Origin: Lachnospiraceae bacterium
GTDB lineage: Bacteria; Bacillota; Clostridia; Lachnospirales; Lachnospiraceae
Length of the DNA stretch: 64,000 nt
Assembly (NCBI GenBank): GCA_024403455.1
Contig: JAKSRR010000008.1
Span: forward strand, 1-64,000
Reading direction: 5' to 3'
The position numbers and the translations under genes are program-made. The notes beneath the pieces were generated by a model. That model did not search any database. It was not told the origin of the DNA and worked only from the letters and a program-made list of their open reading frames with translations. Below, in pieces: positions 28,051 to 37,150 of the stretch (positions are counted from its first letter, which is position 1; the number at the start of each line of letters is the position of its first letter).

Positions 28051-28659
28051 TTACAGTTGCTTAACTTTCTCCACCATAGCACGCAGCGCTTTTCCACGAT
28101 GACTAATCTTGTGCTTATCCATGGATGATAACTGTGCAGTGGTACATCCCAGTTCCGGCACATAGAAGAATGGATCATATCCAAATCCATTCTCGCCCAC
28201 AATCTCGTGTCCCACAATACCTTCTACGGTTTCACGCACAGTCTGGTCTGCAAAACTTCCACTAGGCGAAACCACTGCCATTGCGCAGACAAATCTGGCT
28301 CCTCTTTTCTCATCAGGCACATCCTGCATATCAGCAAGGACATCACTCATTGCCTGATAATATGTACGATCCCCTAACCAACGATGAGAGTATATTCCTG
28401 GCTCACCATTGTAATAGTCAATTTCTAATCCTGAATCATCAGCAAGCACTGCTGCCTCTGCATATTCCGGACAGTTCTTTGCAATATAGATTGCAACTGC
28501 TTTGGCCTTGATGAGTGCGTTATCGACAAAAGTAGTTCCGGTCTCTTCAACATCCTCTGCAAATCCAATAGCAGACATTGGAAGTACCTTGCCCCCTAAT
28601 ATCTCCTCGAATTCTTTTACCTTATCTTTATTGGTTGTGGCTGCAATTATTAATCTCAT
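28051..28659 (-). CDS. rdgB: XTP/dITP diphosphatase (RdgB/HAM1 family)
   Basis: 202 residues. The family signature TNKDKVKEFEEIL is at the N-terminus, and LADDSGLEID and GENGFGYDPFFYVP are both intact. It hydrolyses deaminated purine triphosphates (XTP, ITP, dITP) to monophosphates and keeps them out of nucleic acids. It lies 12 nt after a THUMP methyltransferase gene. Together with maf it is the second nucleotide-cleaning enzyme of the window. Confidence 0.97.
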   Translation of the reverse strand: MRLIIAATTNKDKVKEFEEILGGKVLPMSAIGFAEDVEETGTTFVDNALIKAKAVAIYIAKNCPEYAEAAVLADDSGLEIDYYNGEPGIYSHRWLGDRTYYQAMSDVLADMQDVPDEKRGARFVCAMAVVSPSGSFADQTVRETVEGIVGHEIVGENGFGYDPFFYVPELGCTTAQLSSMDKHKISHRGKALRAMVEKVKQL

Positions 28660-28671
28660 AGCGACTCTCTC

Positions 28672-29820
28672 TTACGTTCTTTTCGGTGGCTTCGGTCCCA
28701 TAAACTGGTAGAAATATGTCTTTAACATTCCATTGTAAATCTTGCGGTTTTTGTCTGCCTTCTTTCCAATCATCTCCTCCGCTTTTTCATAAGAGGTGAT
28801 CATGTATAAGGACCAGCTATCTAAATGTCTATATCGTTCCCCAAGGGTCTTATAAATCTTTGCAACATCCTCCTGCCCCATCAGTCTTTCTCCATAGGGA
28901 GGGTTCGTCATAATAAATCCGTATTTTTTCGGATGGGATAAGTCCTTTACATCCCTTTGCTGAAAATGAATCATGGGAAGTACACCCGCCATCTTCGCAT
29001 TGGCTTTGGCTACCTGAATCATGTCGGGATCCAAATCATATCCCTGAATATCTGGACGGATACTTCTGTCTTCCTCTTCCCTAGCCTCTTTAAAATCATC
29101 ATCCCATACTTTTTTCGGAATGACATGCCTCCAGGTCTCCGCCGTAAAATGCCTATAGGCACCTGGCATAATATTGGCTGCCATCAGTGCTGCTTCTATC
29201 GGAAATGTTCCACTACCACAGAAGGGGTCCACCAGAATCCTGTCTTTGTGCCAAGGGCTGAGCATCAAAAGCGCTGCTGCCAGATTTTCCGCAATCGGTG
29301 CCTTGGCTGTCAACTTACGATAGCCTCTCTTATGAAGGCTGTCACCGGTTGTATCAAGTCCCACCGTCACCTCGTCTTTCAGTAAGAATACACGGAAAGG
29401 AAAGGAGGCACCCGTTTCGGGGAATGTCTTAATATGATAAATTCCAGAAAGTCGATCTACCATCGCCTTCTTCATAATAGACTGAATATCCGAAGGCGAA
29501 AATAATTTACTCTTTACGCTGGCTGCCTTAGCCACCCAAAACTTACCATCCTCCGGAATAAAGTCTTCTAACGGAAGGGCCTTGGTTCCCTGAAATAATT
29601 CTTCAAAGGTCTCTGCATGAAATCTGCCAATCTCTATCAGAATTCTTTCTGCCGTGCGCAGACAGATATTGGTTCTTGCCACAGTCTCAGGATCGCCCCA
29701 GAAGATTACTCTGCCATCTTCCACCTGGGCTACTTCATATCCTAAATCAATTATTTCTTTTTTTAGTACTGCCTCCAAGCCAAAGTGGCAGGGGGCAATC
29801 AGTCTCCATTTAATTGCCAT
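28672..29820 (-). CDS. THUMP-domain class I rRNA methyltransferase (RlmL/YpsC-like)
   Basis: 382 residues. The N-terminus (CHFGLEAVLKKEI) and a THUMP region at about 45-155 are RNA-binding. The Rossmann methyltransferase domain has the SAM site DPFCGSGTFPIEA and the catalytic NPPYGERL, which fits N2-guanine methylation as in RlmL. It is the single-domain form found in Firmicutes, shorter than E. coli RlmKL. It lies between rdgB and the radical SAM gene in one minus-strand run. Confidence 0.93.
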   Translation of the reverse strand: MAIKWRLIAPCHFGLEAVLKKEIIDLGYEVAQVEDGRVIFWGDPETVARTNICLRTAERILIEIGRFHAETFEELFQGTKALPLEDFIPEDGKFWVAKAASVKSKLFSPSDIQSIMKKAMVDRLSGIYHIKTFPETGASFPFRVFLLKDEVTVGLDTTGDSLHKRGYRKLTAKAPIAENLAAALLMLSPWHKDRILVDPFCGSGTFPIEAALMAANIMPGAYRHFTAETWRHVIPKKVWDDDFKEAREEEDRSIRPDIQGYDLDPDMIQVAKANAKMAGVLPMIHFQQRDVKDLSHPKKYGFIMTNPPYGERLMGQEDVAKIYKTLGERYRHLDSWSLYMITSYEKAEEMIGKKADKNRKIYNGMLKTYFYQFMGPKPPKRT

Positions 29821-29828
29821 AACGATAC

Positions 29829-30707
29829 CTATTCTATCATAAATTCTGGGATAAAACTCTCCTTTGCTACCTCACCCTCTTGAATAAAAGCATTCGTAAT
29901 TCCTAGTTCCAGTGCATAATCTACAACCTTCGCATATTCCCGCTTGGTAAGTCGTCTGTTTAGCTCCGCAAAAGGTGTTTCCACAACAGGTGTATACTGG
30001 CTCATAATACTGATATGAATACGGTCACCATACGTTTCATGCAGATACGACAGCACCTGTTTGCTTTCACTTGTGTGTCCAGGCAGCACCAAATGTCTTA
30101 CAATCACCTTAGGCGTATCCTCCGTCAGTCCATGCCGGTCCGTGGTTCGTTCCATCTGGCTGACCATGGCTTCCAACGCTTTCCTAGCCACCTCCGGATA
30201 ATCCTTCGCATGGGAAAACTGTAATGCCAAATCCTCTGATACATATTTAAAATCTGGCAGATAAACATCCACATATCCCTGCAGACGCTGTATGTTTTCT
30301 TCTGTCTCATACCCAGATGTATTATATACCACCGGTAGCCATAGTCCCTGCCGTCTTGCGCTGTCCAATGCTTCTATAATCTGCGGAACATAATGGGTTC
30401 CTGTCACCAGATTAATATTTCTTGCCTTCTTCTCCTGTAGCCTGAGAAATGTTTCTGCCAGCGCTTCTACAGAAACACATTTCCCGACACTGCCACCGCT
30501 AATGGCATGATTCTGACAATATACACAGTGTAAATTACACCCCGCAAAAAAAACCGCACCGGAGCCTTCCGTTCCAGAAATACAAGGTTCCTCCCAAAAG
30601 TGTAAATCTGCTCTGGCAATCCGAATCTCTGCACCAGCCCCACAGACTCCTGTGCTGACACTTCTATCGACTCTGCAGTTTCTTGGACATAACTGACAAA
30701 CACTCAT
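29829..30707 (-). CDS. radical SAM protein, PflX-like
   Basis: 292 residues. The radical SAM cluster motif is CNLHCVYCQNH near residue 56. An extra N-terminal Cys set (CQLCPRNCRVD, GVCGAG) precedes it, as in the PflX / COG1313 group related to pyruvate formate-lyase activases. The target is unknown. Its ATG overlaps the ybaK stop by 4 nt, so the two are coupled. No glycyl radical enzyme is adjacent. Confidence 0.9.
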   Translation of the reverse strand: MSVCQLCPRNCRVDRSVSTGVCGAGAEIRIARADLHFWEEPCISGTEGSGAVFFAGCNLHCVYCQNHAISGGSVGKCVSVEALAETFLRLQEKKARNINLVTGTHYVPQIIEALDSARRQGLWLPVVYNTSGYETEENIQRLQGYVDVYLPDFKYVSEDLALQFSHAKDYPEVARKALEAMVSQMERTTDRHGLTEDTPKVIVRHLVLPGHTSESKQVLSYLHETYGDRIHISIMSQYTPVVETPFAELNRRLTKREYAKVVDYALELGITNAFIQEGEVAKESFIPEFMIE

Positions 30708-31177
30708 ACTAGTACATCCACAAACGTATGCCGGAACATCTTCGGAAGATCTTCTAGGGCGACTAATACCTGATGTCCAATCTTACCGGCACTGAAATAA
30801 ATTTTATCAAAGTTCTGTGCGCTGGCATCAATGACCGTTACAAACTGCTTCTTCATACCTATGGGACTGCATCCACCATGCACATAACCCGTTAATGGAA
30901 GAAGGTCTTTCTGTTTTAACATATCAATCGACTTTTCTCCCACAGCCTTTGCTGCTTTCTTTAAATCCAGATTCGCAGCAACAGGAATAACAAAGACATA
31001 ATGATTCTTTGTTTTTCCTTCTGTCACCAAAGTTTTAAAAGCTTGGGCCGGATTTTCACCCAGCTTTTCTGCTATCTCCTCTCCGGTCAGAACTTCAGCA
31101 CCCTCTAGATATACCTCTTCGTATTTCACTTTTTTCTGCTCTAACAATCGGCAGACATTGGTTTTTTCCATTGCCAT
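30704..31177 (-). CDS. ybaK: Cys-tRNA(Pro) deacylase, YbaK/EbsC type
   Basis: 157 residues. The trans-editing domain is recognisable from the conserved Lys region AFKTLVTEGK, the AVGEKSIDML segment and GCSPIGMKK. The family hydrolyses Cys mischarged onto tRNA-Pro. It lies 3 nt after the aminopeptidase gene and its end overlaps the radical SAM gene by 4 nt. Confidence 0.93.
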   Translation of the reverse strand: MAMEKTNVCRLLEQKKVKYEEVYLEGAEVLTGEEIAEKLGENPAQAFKTLVTEGKTKNHYVFVIPVAANLDLKKAAKAVGEKSIDMLKQKDLLPLTGYVHGGCSPIGMKKQFVTVIDASAQNFDKIYFSAGKIGHQVLVALEDLPKMFRHTFVDVLV

Positions 31178-31180
31178 TTT

Positions 31181-32494
31181 TTATCCTATCCTGTACGTAG
31201 TATCCTCTGTTTTTAGCACATTGCATTCATAAAATTTGGTTAATGCCAGCACCATATATTCTGTATCTTTCGCACCAGCAGTCTCATACGCAGAGTGCAT
31301 AGCAAGCTGCGGGCAGCCCACATCCACGCAATTCATGGATACCTGGCTCATAGCAATATTCCCCAGCGTACTACCTCCCAGTTCATCAGAACGATTAGCA
31401 AAATACTGCACAGGCACTCCCGCCTTTTTACAGATTTCTCCAAATACAGCCATACTGACTGCATCGGAAGTATATTTCTGTCCAGCATGAGACTTAATTA
31501 CCACACCCTCATTTAAGTATACGCAGTTGGTGGCGTCTGTCTTTTCCGGATGATTTGGATGGACTGCATGCGCATTATCGCAGCTTACCATGAAACTGCC
31601 AGCAATCGCCCGATAATACTCTTCCTTGCCATATCCCAACCCTTGGTTAATTCTTCGAAGAACATCTCTCAAAAAAGTGGAAGCAGCTCCCTGCTTGGTG
31701 CCGGATCCTACCTCTTCATTGTCAAAGCAGGCATATACATTAATATGAGATTCCGCTTTTGCTGCCAGCATCGCTTTCATACCAGCAAAGGCGCACTGCA
31801 AATCATCTAACCTGGGGGCTCCGATAAACTCGTTATTTCTTCCAAAGACAGCAGGCTTCGAGCGATTATACAGATATACATCCATGCCAACAATATCTTC
31901 CACCGCAACTGCGCCGCTTAACTCCTCTGCCACAAACTTTCGGTATGCATTTTCTTCCTGACCATCCATCGCAAATAAAGGAAGCAAGTCAACCTGCTTA
32001 TTGTATTTCATTTCCTCATTGGCCTTGCGATTCATATGAATGGCCACACTTGGAATCATGAGTACATCTCGATCCGCATGAAATAGTTTGGTGGATAGTC
32101 CATCCTTTTCTTTGATTAACAACCTGCCTGCTAAAGACAGTGGTCTATCAAACCAAGTGCTGCAAAGCATTCCTCCGTATCCTTCTGTGTTTAGCTGCAG
32201 GTATTTCCCCTTCACAGAAATTTCTGCATTTTCCTTCACTTTAAATGCAGGAGAGTCACTATGCGCAGCCGTTACCTGAAAATGATAGTGTTCTAACTTC
32301 TCCGGCACTGCAAAAGCAATACAGGAAGAACCATTACGACTTACATAGTACTTTCCGCCTTTTTCAAGTTTCCATGCATCCATTTCCTGCAGTTTCTGAT
32401 ATCCATTTTCCGCAAAGTTTTTTTCCAGCACATCCACCGTATGGAAAGCCGTGGGCGCCTTCTTTATGAAATCAAATAGTTCCTTATTATTCAT
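31181..32494 (-). CDS. M18 family aminopeptidase
   Basis: About 437 residues. I chose the third ATG (MNNKELFDF at 32494): AGGAAGGA sits 9 nt before it, whereas the first ATG at 32503 abuts that site. The zinc ligands and catalytic residues are in AHSDSPAFKVK, RLDDLQCAF, DNEEVGSGTKQGA and the His near the C-terminus (LAMHSAYE). It removes N-terminal residues, usually acidic or neutral, from peptides in the cytoplasm. It overlaps the end of the upstream gene by 8 nt. Confidence 0.94.
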   Translation of the reverse strand: MNNKELFDFIKKAPTAFHTVDVLEKNFAENGYQKLQEMDAWKLEKGGKYYVSRNGSSCIAFAVPEKLEHYHFQVTAAHSDSPAFKVKENAEISVKGKYLQLNTEGYGGMLCSTWFDRPLSLAGRLLIKEKDGLSTKLFHADRDVLMIPSVAIHMNRKANEEMKYNKQVDLLPLFAMDGQEENAYRKFVAEELSGAVAVEDIVGMDVYLYNRSKPAVFGRNNEFIGAPRLDDLQCAFAGMKAMLAAKAESHINVYACFDNEEVGSGTKQGAASTFLRDVLRRINQGLGYGKEEYYRAIAGSFMVSCDNAHAVHPNHPEKTDATNCVYLNEGVVIKSHAGQKYTSDAVSMAVFGEICKKAGVPVQYFANRSDELGGSTLGNIAMSQVSMNCVDVGCPQLAMHSAYETAGAKDTEYMVLALTKFYECNVLKTEDTTYRIG

Positions 32495-32783
32495 CCTCAT
32501 CATTCCTTCCTGGCAGTCCTTCCCGAATCACCTGGTTCATGGCAGCCTGCGCTTCCTCTAATCTGTGCTTCTGCACAATACGATCCCGATCCGATAAAAT
32601 AGCAATCATTTCATCCACTACTTCCTCTTCCGTTGGATCACTTCTTCTATACAAATACCCCAGCATTCTGGTGGCTGTATAATCCGTATTCACATATTTA
32701 TAAGCAATCTCCCGACAGAGACTTTCCTGAAAGCCTTTGGCAAGTAATTCCTTATATACCTCTGCACATTTTTCAGAAATCAT
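32487..32783 (-). CDS. small helical protein of unknown function
   Basis: About 98 residues from MISEKCAEVY. The frame is open to 32891, but a TATAAT-like box on the minus strand at about 32856-32861 lies inside that extension. The shorter start also removes a stretch with no homologue-like features. It is helical and charged, with no membrane segment. I do not recognise the family. Its stop overlaps the aminopeptidase start by 8 nt, suggesting coupling. Confidence 0.6.
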   Translation of the reverse strand: MISEKCAEVYKELLAKGFQESLCREIAYKYVNTDYTATRMLGYLYRRSDPTEEEVVDEMIAILSDRDRIVQKHRLEEAQAAMNQVIREGLPGRNDEDE

Positions 32784-32912
32784 TTTACTTCTCTTCGTAT
32801 ATCTTCCATAGAACCCATGCACCGGCACCACGAAAAAAGGGGTACCTCTACACATTATAGTATAATGCGAAGGAAGTTTCCCCTTTTTCAAAAATGTTTT
32901 CTAAACTTCTAT

Positions 32913-33788
32913 TTAGTATCCCATAAAGATTCTTGCTAAAGGAGAATCCTCATCAAGAATTAAGGTGTTGTTCTTTCCAGACATAGATGCCTTAGCTGCA
33001 TCCAATGCTCGAATGAATGCATAGAAGTCCTGCTTCTCTTCCGTGTTATAAGCTTCTGCGAGAATCTGCATGTACTGTGCTTCACCATCTGCTATGATTC
33101 CAGCAGCTTCTGCTTCTGCATTGGAAAGCGTGATAGACACGGATTTATCAGTATCATTGATAATGAGCTGTGCCTTCGCCTCACCCTGTGCCTCATACTC
33201 TGCAGCAATGGTCTGACGTTCTGAAATCATACGTTCATAAACCGCTTCCTTGTTATCATCGGGAAGATCTAAACGCTTGGTCTGAATGCTGATAATGTGC
33301 ATACCGTACTGCTCTGCATTGGTGCCAACTGCATCCATAATGGACTGTGCAAGTCTTCCATCACGACCACTAATCACATCTTCCTGGGACGTAGAAGAAA
33401 TAACATTCTTGGTTGCATTATATACCATAGTATCAATACGGTACTCCGCATTGGAGATAGAGTAGTTTAAGGTCTGGGCAAACTTCATAGCATCCGTAAT
33501 CTCCCAAAGAACAAACTCATCTACAATCATTGTTTTCTTATCAGAGGTAATAACATCAGACTCTGGAATATCGTAAAGCATTACTTCGTTCGGCAAAATG
33601 GTAACACTGTCAAAGAATGGATTGATAAAGTATAAACCAGGTTCTTCAATGACACGATCAATCTTTCCAAAACGAAGAATCAAATGATATTCATCCTCCA
33701 TTGCATAATGGAAACTCTTTAATCCAATAGCTACAGCAATAATCACAAGGATGGATACAACAACACTAATAACTGTTTTCTTTTTCAT
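32913..33788 (-). CDS. hflC: HflC-type SPFH/band 7 membrane protein
   Basis: 291 residues. A membrane anchor at about 5-24 is followed by a band 7 domain (RFGKIDRVIEEPGLYF; LYDIPESDVITSDKK; SAYRIDTMVYNATKNV-like region) and an Ala/Glu-rich coiled segment (AEYEAQGEAKAQ). HflC pairs with HflK to form a cage that in E. coli encloses the FtsH protease. The TAATG junction with hflK shows coupled translation. ftsH is not in the window. Confidence 0.93.
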   Translation of the reverse strand: MKKKTVISVVVSILVIIAVAIGLKSFHYAMEDEYHLILRFGKIDRVIEEPGLYFINPFFDSVTILPNEVMLYDIPESDVITSDKKTMIVDEFVLWEITDAMKFAQTLNYSISNAEYRIDTMVYNATKNVISSTSQEDVISGRDGRLAQSIMDAVGTNAEQYGMHIISIQTKRLDLPDDNKEAVYERMISERQTIAAEYEAQGEAKAQLIINDTDKSVSITLSNAEAEAAGIIADGEAQYMQILAEAYNTEEKQDFYAFIRALDAAKASMSGKNNTLILDEDSPLARIFMGY

Positions 33789-34831
33789 TATTCGTTACCT
33801 CCTTCTACAGTGACACTGCTAAAGGTGTCTAAAGGATAGATGGTATCAACCTTTCCATCAGAGTTGTTAATCACAATCTTCATAGCAGGAAGAATCTTCT
33901 CCATTGCTTCATAGAACATACGCATACGAGTAATGGCAGGATCCTTACTGTATTCCGCAAACATTGCAGAGAACATGGCTACTTCTTCCAAACCTTCATT
34001 GACACGCTTGGTCTTTGTAGCTTCTGCTTCCTGCAGAATTCTATCTGCTTCTGCCTCTGCCTTGGGAAGTTCCTCATTCTGATATTTATATGCATTATTG
34101 ATGGAAGTTTCCATACCCTGCTTTGCTGTTTCAACTGCCTTGAAAGCAACCATAACCGCATCTGTGGGAGGTTCCGCATCCTGAATCGTAATATTGACTA
34201 ACTGAATACCAATATCCATCGCCTCTAACTCTTCTGCAATATGTTCCTTAATGGAAGCCTGGATCTCACCCTTGCCGGTTGTCAGAACAGCGTCAACATC
34301 ATAAGAACCAATGGTGTCACGAATCCAGCTCTGGCTGATATTCTTCAGAATATCCACAGGGTCCGTAGAAGAGTATAAATACTTCGCAGGATCTACCGCC
34401 TTGTATTCAATGTAAAAGTCTACATTAACAAAGTTATAATCGCTGGTAATCATCAGGGATTCCTTTTCATAGGAAACCGCAGAACCACCCTCTAAACGAT
34501 AGCCCATAGTAATACCATTGATGACTGTACTTACCTTTTCTACCTGCTGCACGAAGGGAATCTTTAAATGAAGACCTGTCTCCGTTACTGCCTGAGGCAC
34601 ACCGAAGGTAGTAACTACAGCCGCCTCCTGCTCTGAAATGGTATAGAAGCTGCTGGTTCCAAGCATCACAAGAAGGATAAAGCATCCTATTCCCGTGACA
34701 GCTCTAGAAGCAACCTTTCTAACATCTTTTTTCTTCTCATCAACTTCACGCCACTCTTTTTCAGGCATCTTCTTGATCAGAACCTGGGCAATAATCATAA
34801 TGACTATTACCATAATAAATCCTTTTAACAT
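33788..34831 (-). CDS. hflK: HflK-type SPFH/band 7 membrane protein
   Basis: About 347 residues. I start it at ATG 34831 (MLKGFIMV), which has AGAAAGGA a few nt upstream. There are two N-terminal hydrophobic stretches at about 5-18 and 48-68, then the band 7 domain (TISEQEAAVVTTFGVP; ETGLHLKIPFVQQVEKV; VNVDFYIEYKAVDPAKYLY). A Lys/Glu/Ala helix (EELPKAEAEADRIL) ends the domain. It is the larger partner of HflC, whose start overlaps its stop by one base. Confidence 0.93.
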   Translation of the reverse strand: MLKGFIMVIVIMIIAQVLIKKMPEKEWREVDEKKKDVRKVASRAVTGIGCFILLVMLGTSSFYTISEQEAAVVTTFGVPQAVTETGLHLKIPFVQQVEKVSTVINGITMGYRLEGGSAVSYEKESLMITSDYNFVNVDFYIEYKAVDPAKYLYSSTDPVDILKNISQSWIRDTIGSYDVDAVLTTGKGEIQASIKEHIAEELEAMDIGIQLVNITIQDAEPPTDAVMVAFKAVETAKQGMETSINNAYKYQNEELPKAEAEADRILQEAEATKTKRVNEGLEEVAMFSAMFAEYSKDPAITRMRMFYEAMEKILPAMKIVINNSDGKVDTIYPLDTFSSVTVEGGNE

Positions 34832-34862
34832 AATCATCCTTTCTGGCTAGACTCCTAACCGG

Positions 34863-35858
34863 TTACTTAATTTCGCTTTTTGTATCATGAATACGGATGG
34901 TTACCGTACCAAGCTCGGTTTCTTCATAACTGAAGACTTCTTTATTTTCCAAAAGTGCTACTGGAACACTGATTTCTATACCATTTTCCGTAACAATCTT
35001 CTGTTTTTTCTTAAGCGCTGTCTTGGTTTTCTTCGAAACCTCCACTGGCCTATCAAGGGGCACCTGCATATCTTCCAATTTCGCTTTATATACTTCCACT
35101 GCTTCCGGCTTATCCTGGAATACGCGGTTCATAGTATTTTGCGGTGTCAGTACATCAAAGTCCTTAGCCTCTGCCATCGCCTCCTGGCGATACTTGAAGA
35201 TTTTTTGCGGAGCCTCCTGTTCATAGCACTCCTTGATGGTATCAAGGGCAGCCTGCTCCAGAATCTTCACGGATTCTTTCTCTGACTTACGAAGTGATAA
35301 CTCTAGAATCACATCGGCCATGAAATTCACGTACTCCCCATTCACATGGCACTTTGCATCACTCATCCAAGCCTGACGCTCAAACAAATTGATATAAAAG
35401 AAATCATACTCCTTCTGGGTGTGCGCCGGAAGAAGTCTTGCTGACTTCTCCAGTTTTACAGAGCCATCTTTCACGGAGCAGGTAAATCTCGTCTGGAAAT
35501 TCAATTTAAAGAAGGCAATGATGGGTTGCTCTTCTACCGTAGCCCAAATAAAAAGCCCGGTACCTGAAAGCATTTCCACAGACTGCTCTAGCATCGTGTG
35601 CATCTTATCAGAAATCACGTCAACAAAAGCATCAAATCCTTCTGGATTCTGCGGCAAAATAGCTGCCACAAATGAGTCATCATCAAAGGTTGCTTTTTTA
35701 GCACTGGTATTATCATAGTTAAAGGCAAAGAGCTGGAGCATATAGCGATCCAGTTCTCCCTCCGGATCCAGAATGTATTCGTTATAATCCACAAACGCCT
35801 TTTTGCTATCGATGGAGGCAATAAATACACGATCCAATGTAATCTGCGATTTATTCAT
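34863..35858 (-). CDS. NdpA-like nucleoid-associated protein (tentative)
   Basis: 331 residues, soluble. The layout resembles the NdpA/YejK 37-kDa nucleoid-associated family as found in Clostridia. ITLDRVFIASIDSKKAF opens the protein, and a central block PIIAFFKLNFQTRFT fits the family. A segment VFQDKPEAVEVYKAKLEDM and a C-terminal GIEISVPVAL follow. I recognise this from memory only and it is diverged. Nucleoid-associated proteins of this family bind or organise DNA, and some act in phage defence; no such link is shown here. It lies 31 nt before hflK on the same strand. Confidence 0.6.
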   Translation of the reverse strand: MNKSQITLDRVFIASIDSKKAFVDYNEYILDPEGELDRYMLQLFAFNYDNTSAKKATFDDDSFVAAILPQNPEGFDAFVDVISDKMHTMLEQSVEMLSGTGLFIWATVEEQPIIAFFKLNFQTRFTCSVKDGSVKLEKSARLLPAHTQKEYDFFYINLFERQAWMSDAKCHVNGEYVNFMADVILELSLRKSEKESVKILEQAALDTIKECYEQEAPQKIFKYRQEAMAEAKDFDVLTPQNTMNRVFQDKPEAVEVYKAKLEDMQVPLDRPVEVSKKTKTALKKKQKIVTENGIEISVPVALLENKEVFSYEETELGTVTIRIHDTKSEIK

Positions 35859-36040
35859 AAAAATCCTACTCCCCTTTCCAAATCGCGTGCACCTAATATA
35901 AGCGTTTCTAAATACACTGCCATCCTATTATAGCAAATTCGTTTTCCTTAATAAAATCTTGCTCCTCATGGATAGGAAAGGTATGATTATAGAAAGATGC
36001 AATTCAAATATAACAATAAGATTAGGAGTTTTTAAGGAAA

Positions 36041-36904
36041 ATGAGTGAAATTTTGTTGAAAGATGGTATCTACCAGGCTGTGATTAACGATCATGGCGCA
36101 GAACTTCGTTCCTTTAAAAAAGGTGATAAAGAATACATGTGGCAGGCAGATCCCGCCTTCTGGGCTAGAACTTCCCCCGTACTCTTTCCTTTTGTAGGCG
36201 CTGTTAACGAAGGAAAATTTACCTACAAGGGAACCGACTATCCCATGGGACAGCATGGCTTTGCCAGAGACATGGATTTTACCTTGGTAGACCAAACAGA
36301 CAATAGCTGTACTTACGTACTGGAATCTGGTGATGAGACATTAGCAAAATATCCCCTTCCTTTTAAACTCACCATCGGCTACCAATTAAAGGAAGATACC
36401 CTAACCATTCTCTGGAAGGTTGAAAATCCTGGAAAAGAGCCTTTGGAATTCTCCATTGGGGCACATCCTGCTTTCAACTGCAATCTAAATACTTCGGTCA
36501 TCCGTATTATGAAGAATGGCTTAGGCCGTCCTGCTTTTAATAATTCTGTTTTTGGAAAGGGGCTCCTTACTGCAGAAAAGAAAGATGTTCCACTAGATGA
36601 TGGTTATATGACTTTAGATGAGCATTCCTTCGATGGCGATGCATTTGTCATTGAGGATGGACAAACGGATTGCGTTGAACTTCTGGATGCAGACAGAAAT
36701 AAGGTGCTTGCCGTGTCCTATACCTCCCCCCTAGTAGGTATCTGGTCTCCTCCGGGAAAGAATGCTCCCTTCCTTTGCATTGAGCCTTGGTATGGCCGCG
36801 CAGATATGGAAGGCTTCCATGGTGAACTTTCTGACCGTGCATGGAATAATACCCTTCCGGCCGGTAGCATATTTGAAGAAACCTACACCATCCGTGTTTT
36901 TTAA
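36041..36904 (+). CDS. aldose 1-epimerase family protein (LacX-like)
   Basis: 287 residues. The galactose-mutarotase fold is indicated by NDHGAELRSFKKG, FPFVGAV, the HGFARDMDF block and IGAHPAFNC, where the catalytic His lies. A later WSPPGKNAPFLCIEPWYG is also typical. It interconverts anomers of hexoses or hexose phosphates. It is monocistronic in appearance, with the tRNA-Arg promoter starting just after it. Confidence 0.9.
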   Translation: MSEILLKDGIYQAVINDHGAELRSFKKGDKEYMWQADPAFWARTSPVLFPFVGAVNEGKFTYKGTDYPMGQHGFARDMDFTLVDQTDNSCTYVLESGDETLAKYPLPFKLTIGYQLKEDTLTILWKVENPGKEPLEFSIGAHPAFNCNLNTSVIRIMKNGLGRPAFNNSVFGKGLLTAEKKDVPLDDGYMTLDEHSFDGDAFVIEDGQTDCVELLDADRNKVLAVSYTSPLVGIWSPPGKNAPFLCIEPWYGRADMEGFHGELSDRAWNNTLPAGSIFEETYTIRVF

Positions 36905-36932
36905 ATTACAAGCAAGGTTTATATTTTTTCTC

Positions 36933-36961
36933 TTGACTTTCACATAGGGCTATGCTATTCT
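36933..36961 (+). promoter_or_regulatory. promoter of tRNA-Arg
   Basis: -35 TTGACT (36933-36938), 17 nt, -10 TATTCT (36956-36961). The tRNA begins 30 nt later. Confidence 0.7.
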
Positions 36962-36991
36962 ATTTAGCGGACCAAAACAGTCCACAAGGAT

Positions 36992-37065
36992 GTGCGCATA
37001 GCTCAGCTGGATAGAGCGTCTGGCTACGGACCAGAAGGTCGAGGGTTCGAATCCTTTTGCGCACG
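36992..37065 (+). tRNA. tRNA-Arg (anticodon ACG)
   Basis: Acceptor GTGCGCA pairs with TGCGCAC, D arm GCTC..GAGC, T loop GGTTCGAATCC. The anticodon ACG at 37026-37028 lies in the loop CTACGGA; A34 is expected to be modified to inosine. No CCA is encoded. A strong terminator follows directly. Confidence 0.96.
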
Positions 37066-37066
37066 T

Positions 37067-37097
37067 AACCCCGGAGTACATCCGGGGTTTTCTTTTT
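37067..37097 (+). terminator. terminator of tRNA-Arg
   Basis: AACCCCGGA - GTACA - TCCGGGGTT followed by TTCTTTTTT, two nt after the tRNA. Confidence 0.9.
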
Positions 37098-37150
37098 TAT
37101 TCGTTTCTTCTGCTGGGAAATGCAGAAGTTAAGTGTTTTGCGGAGAGATT

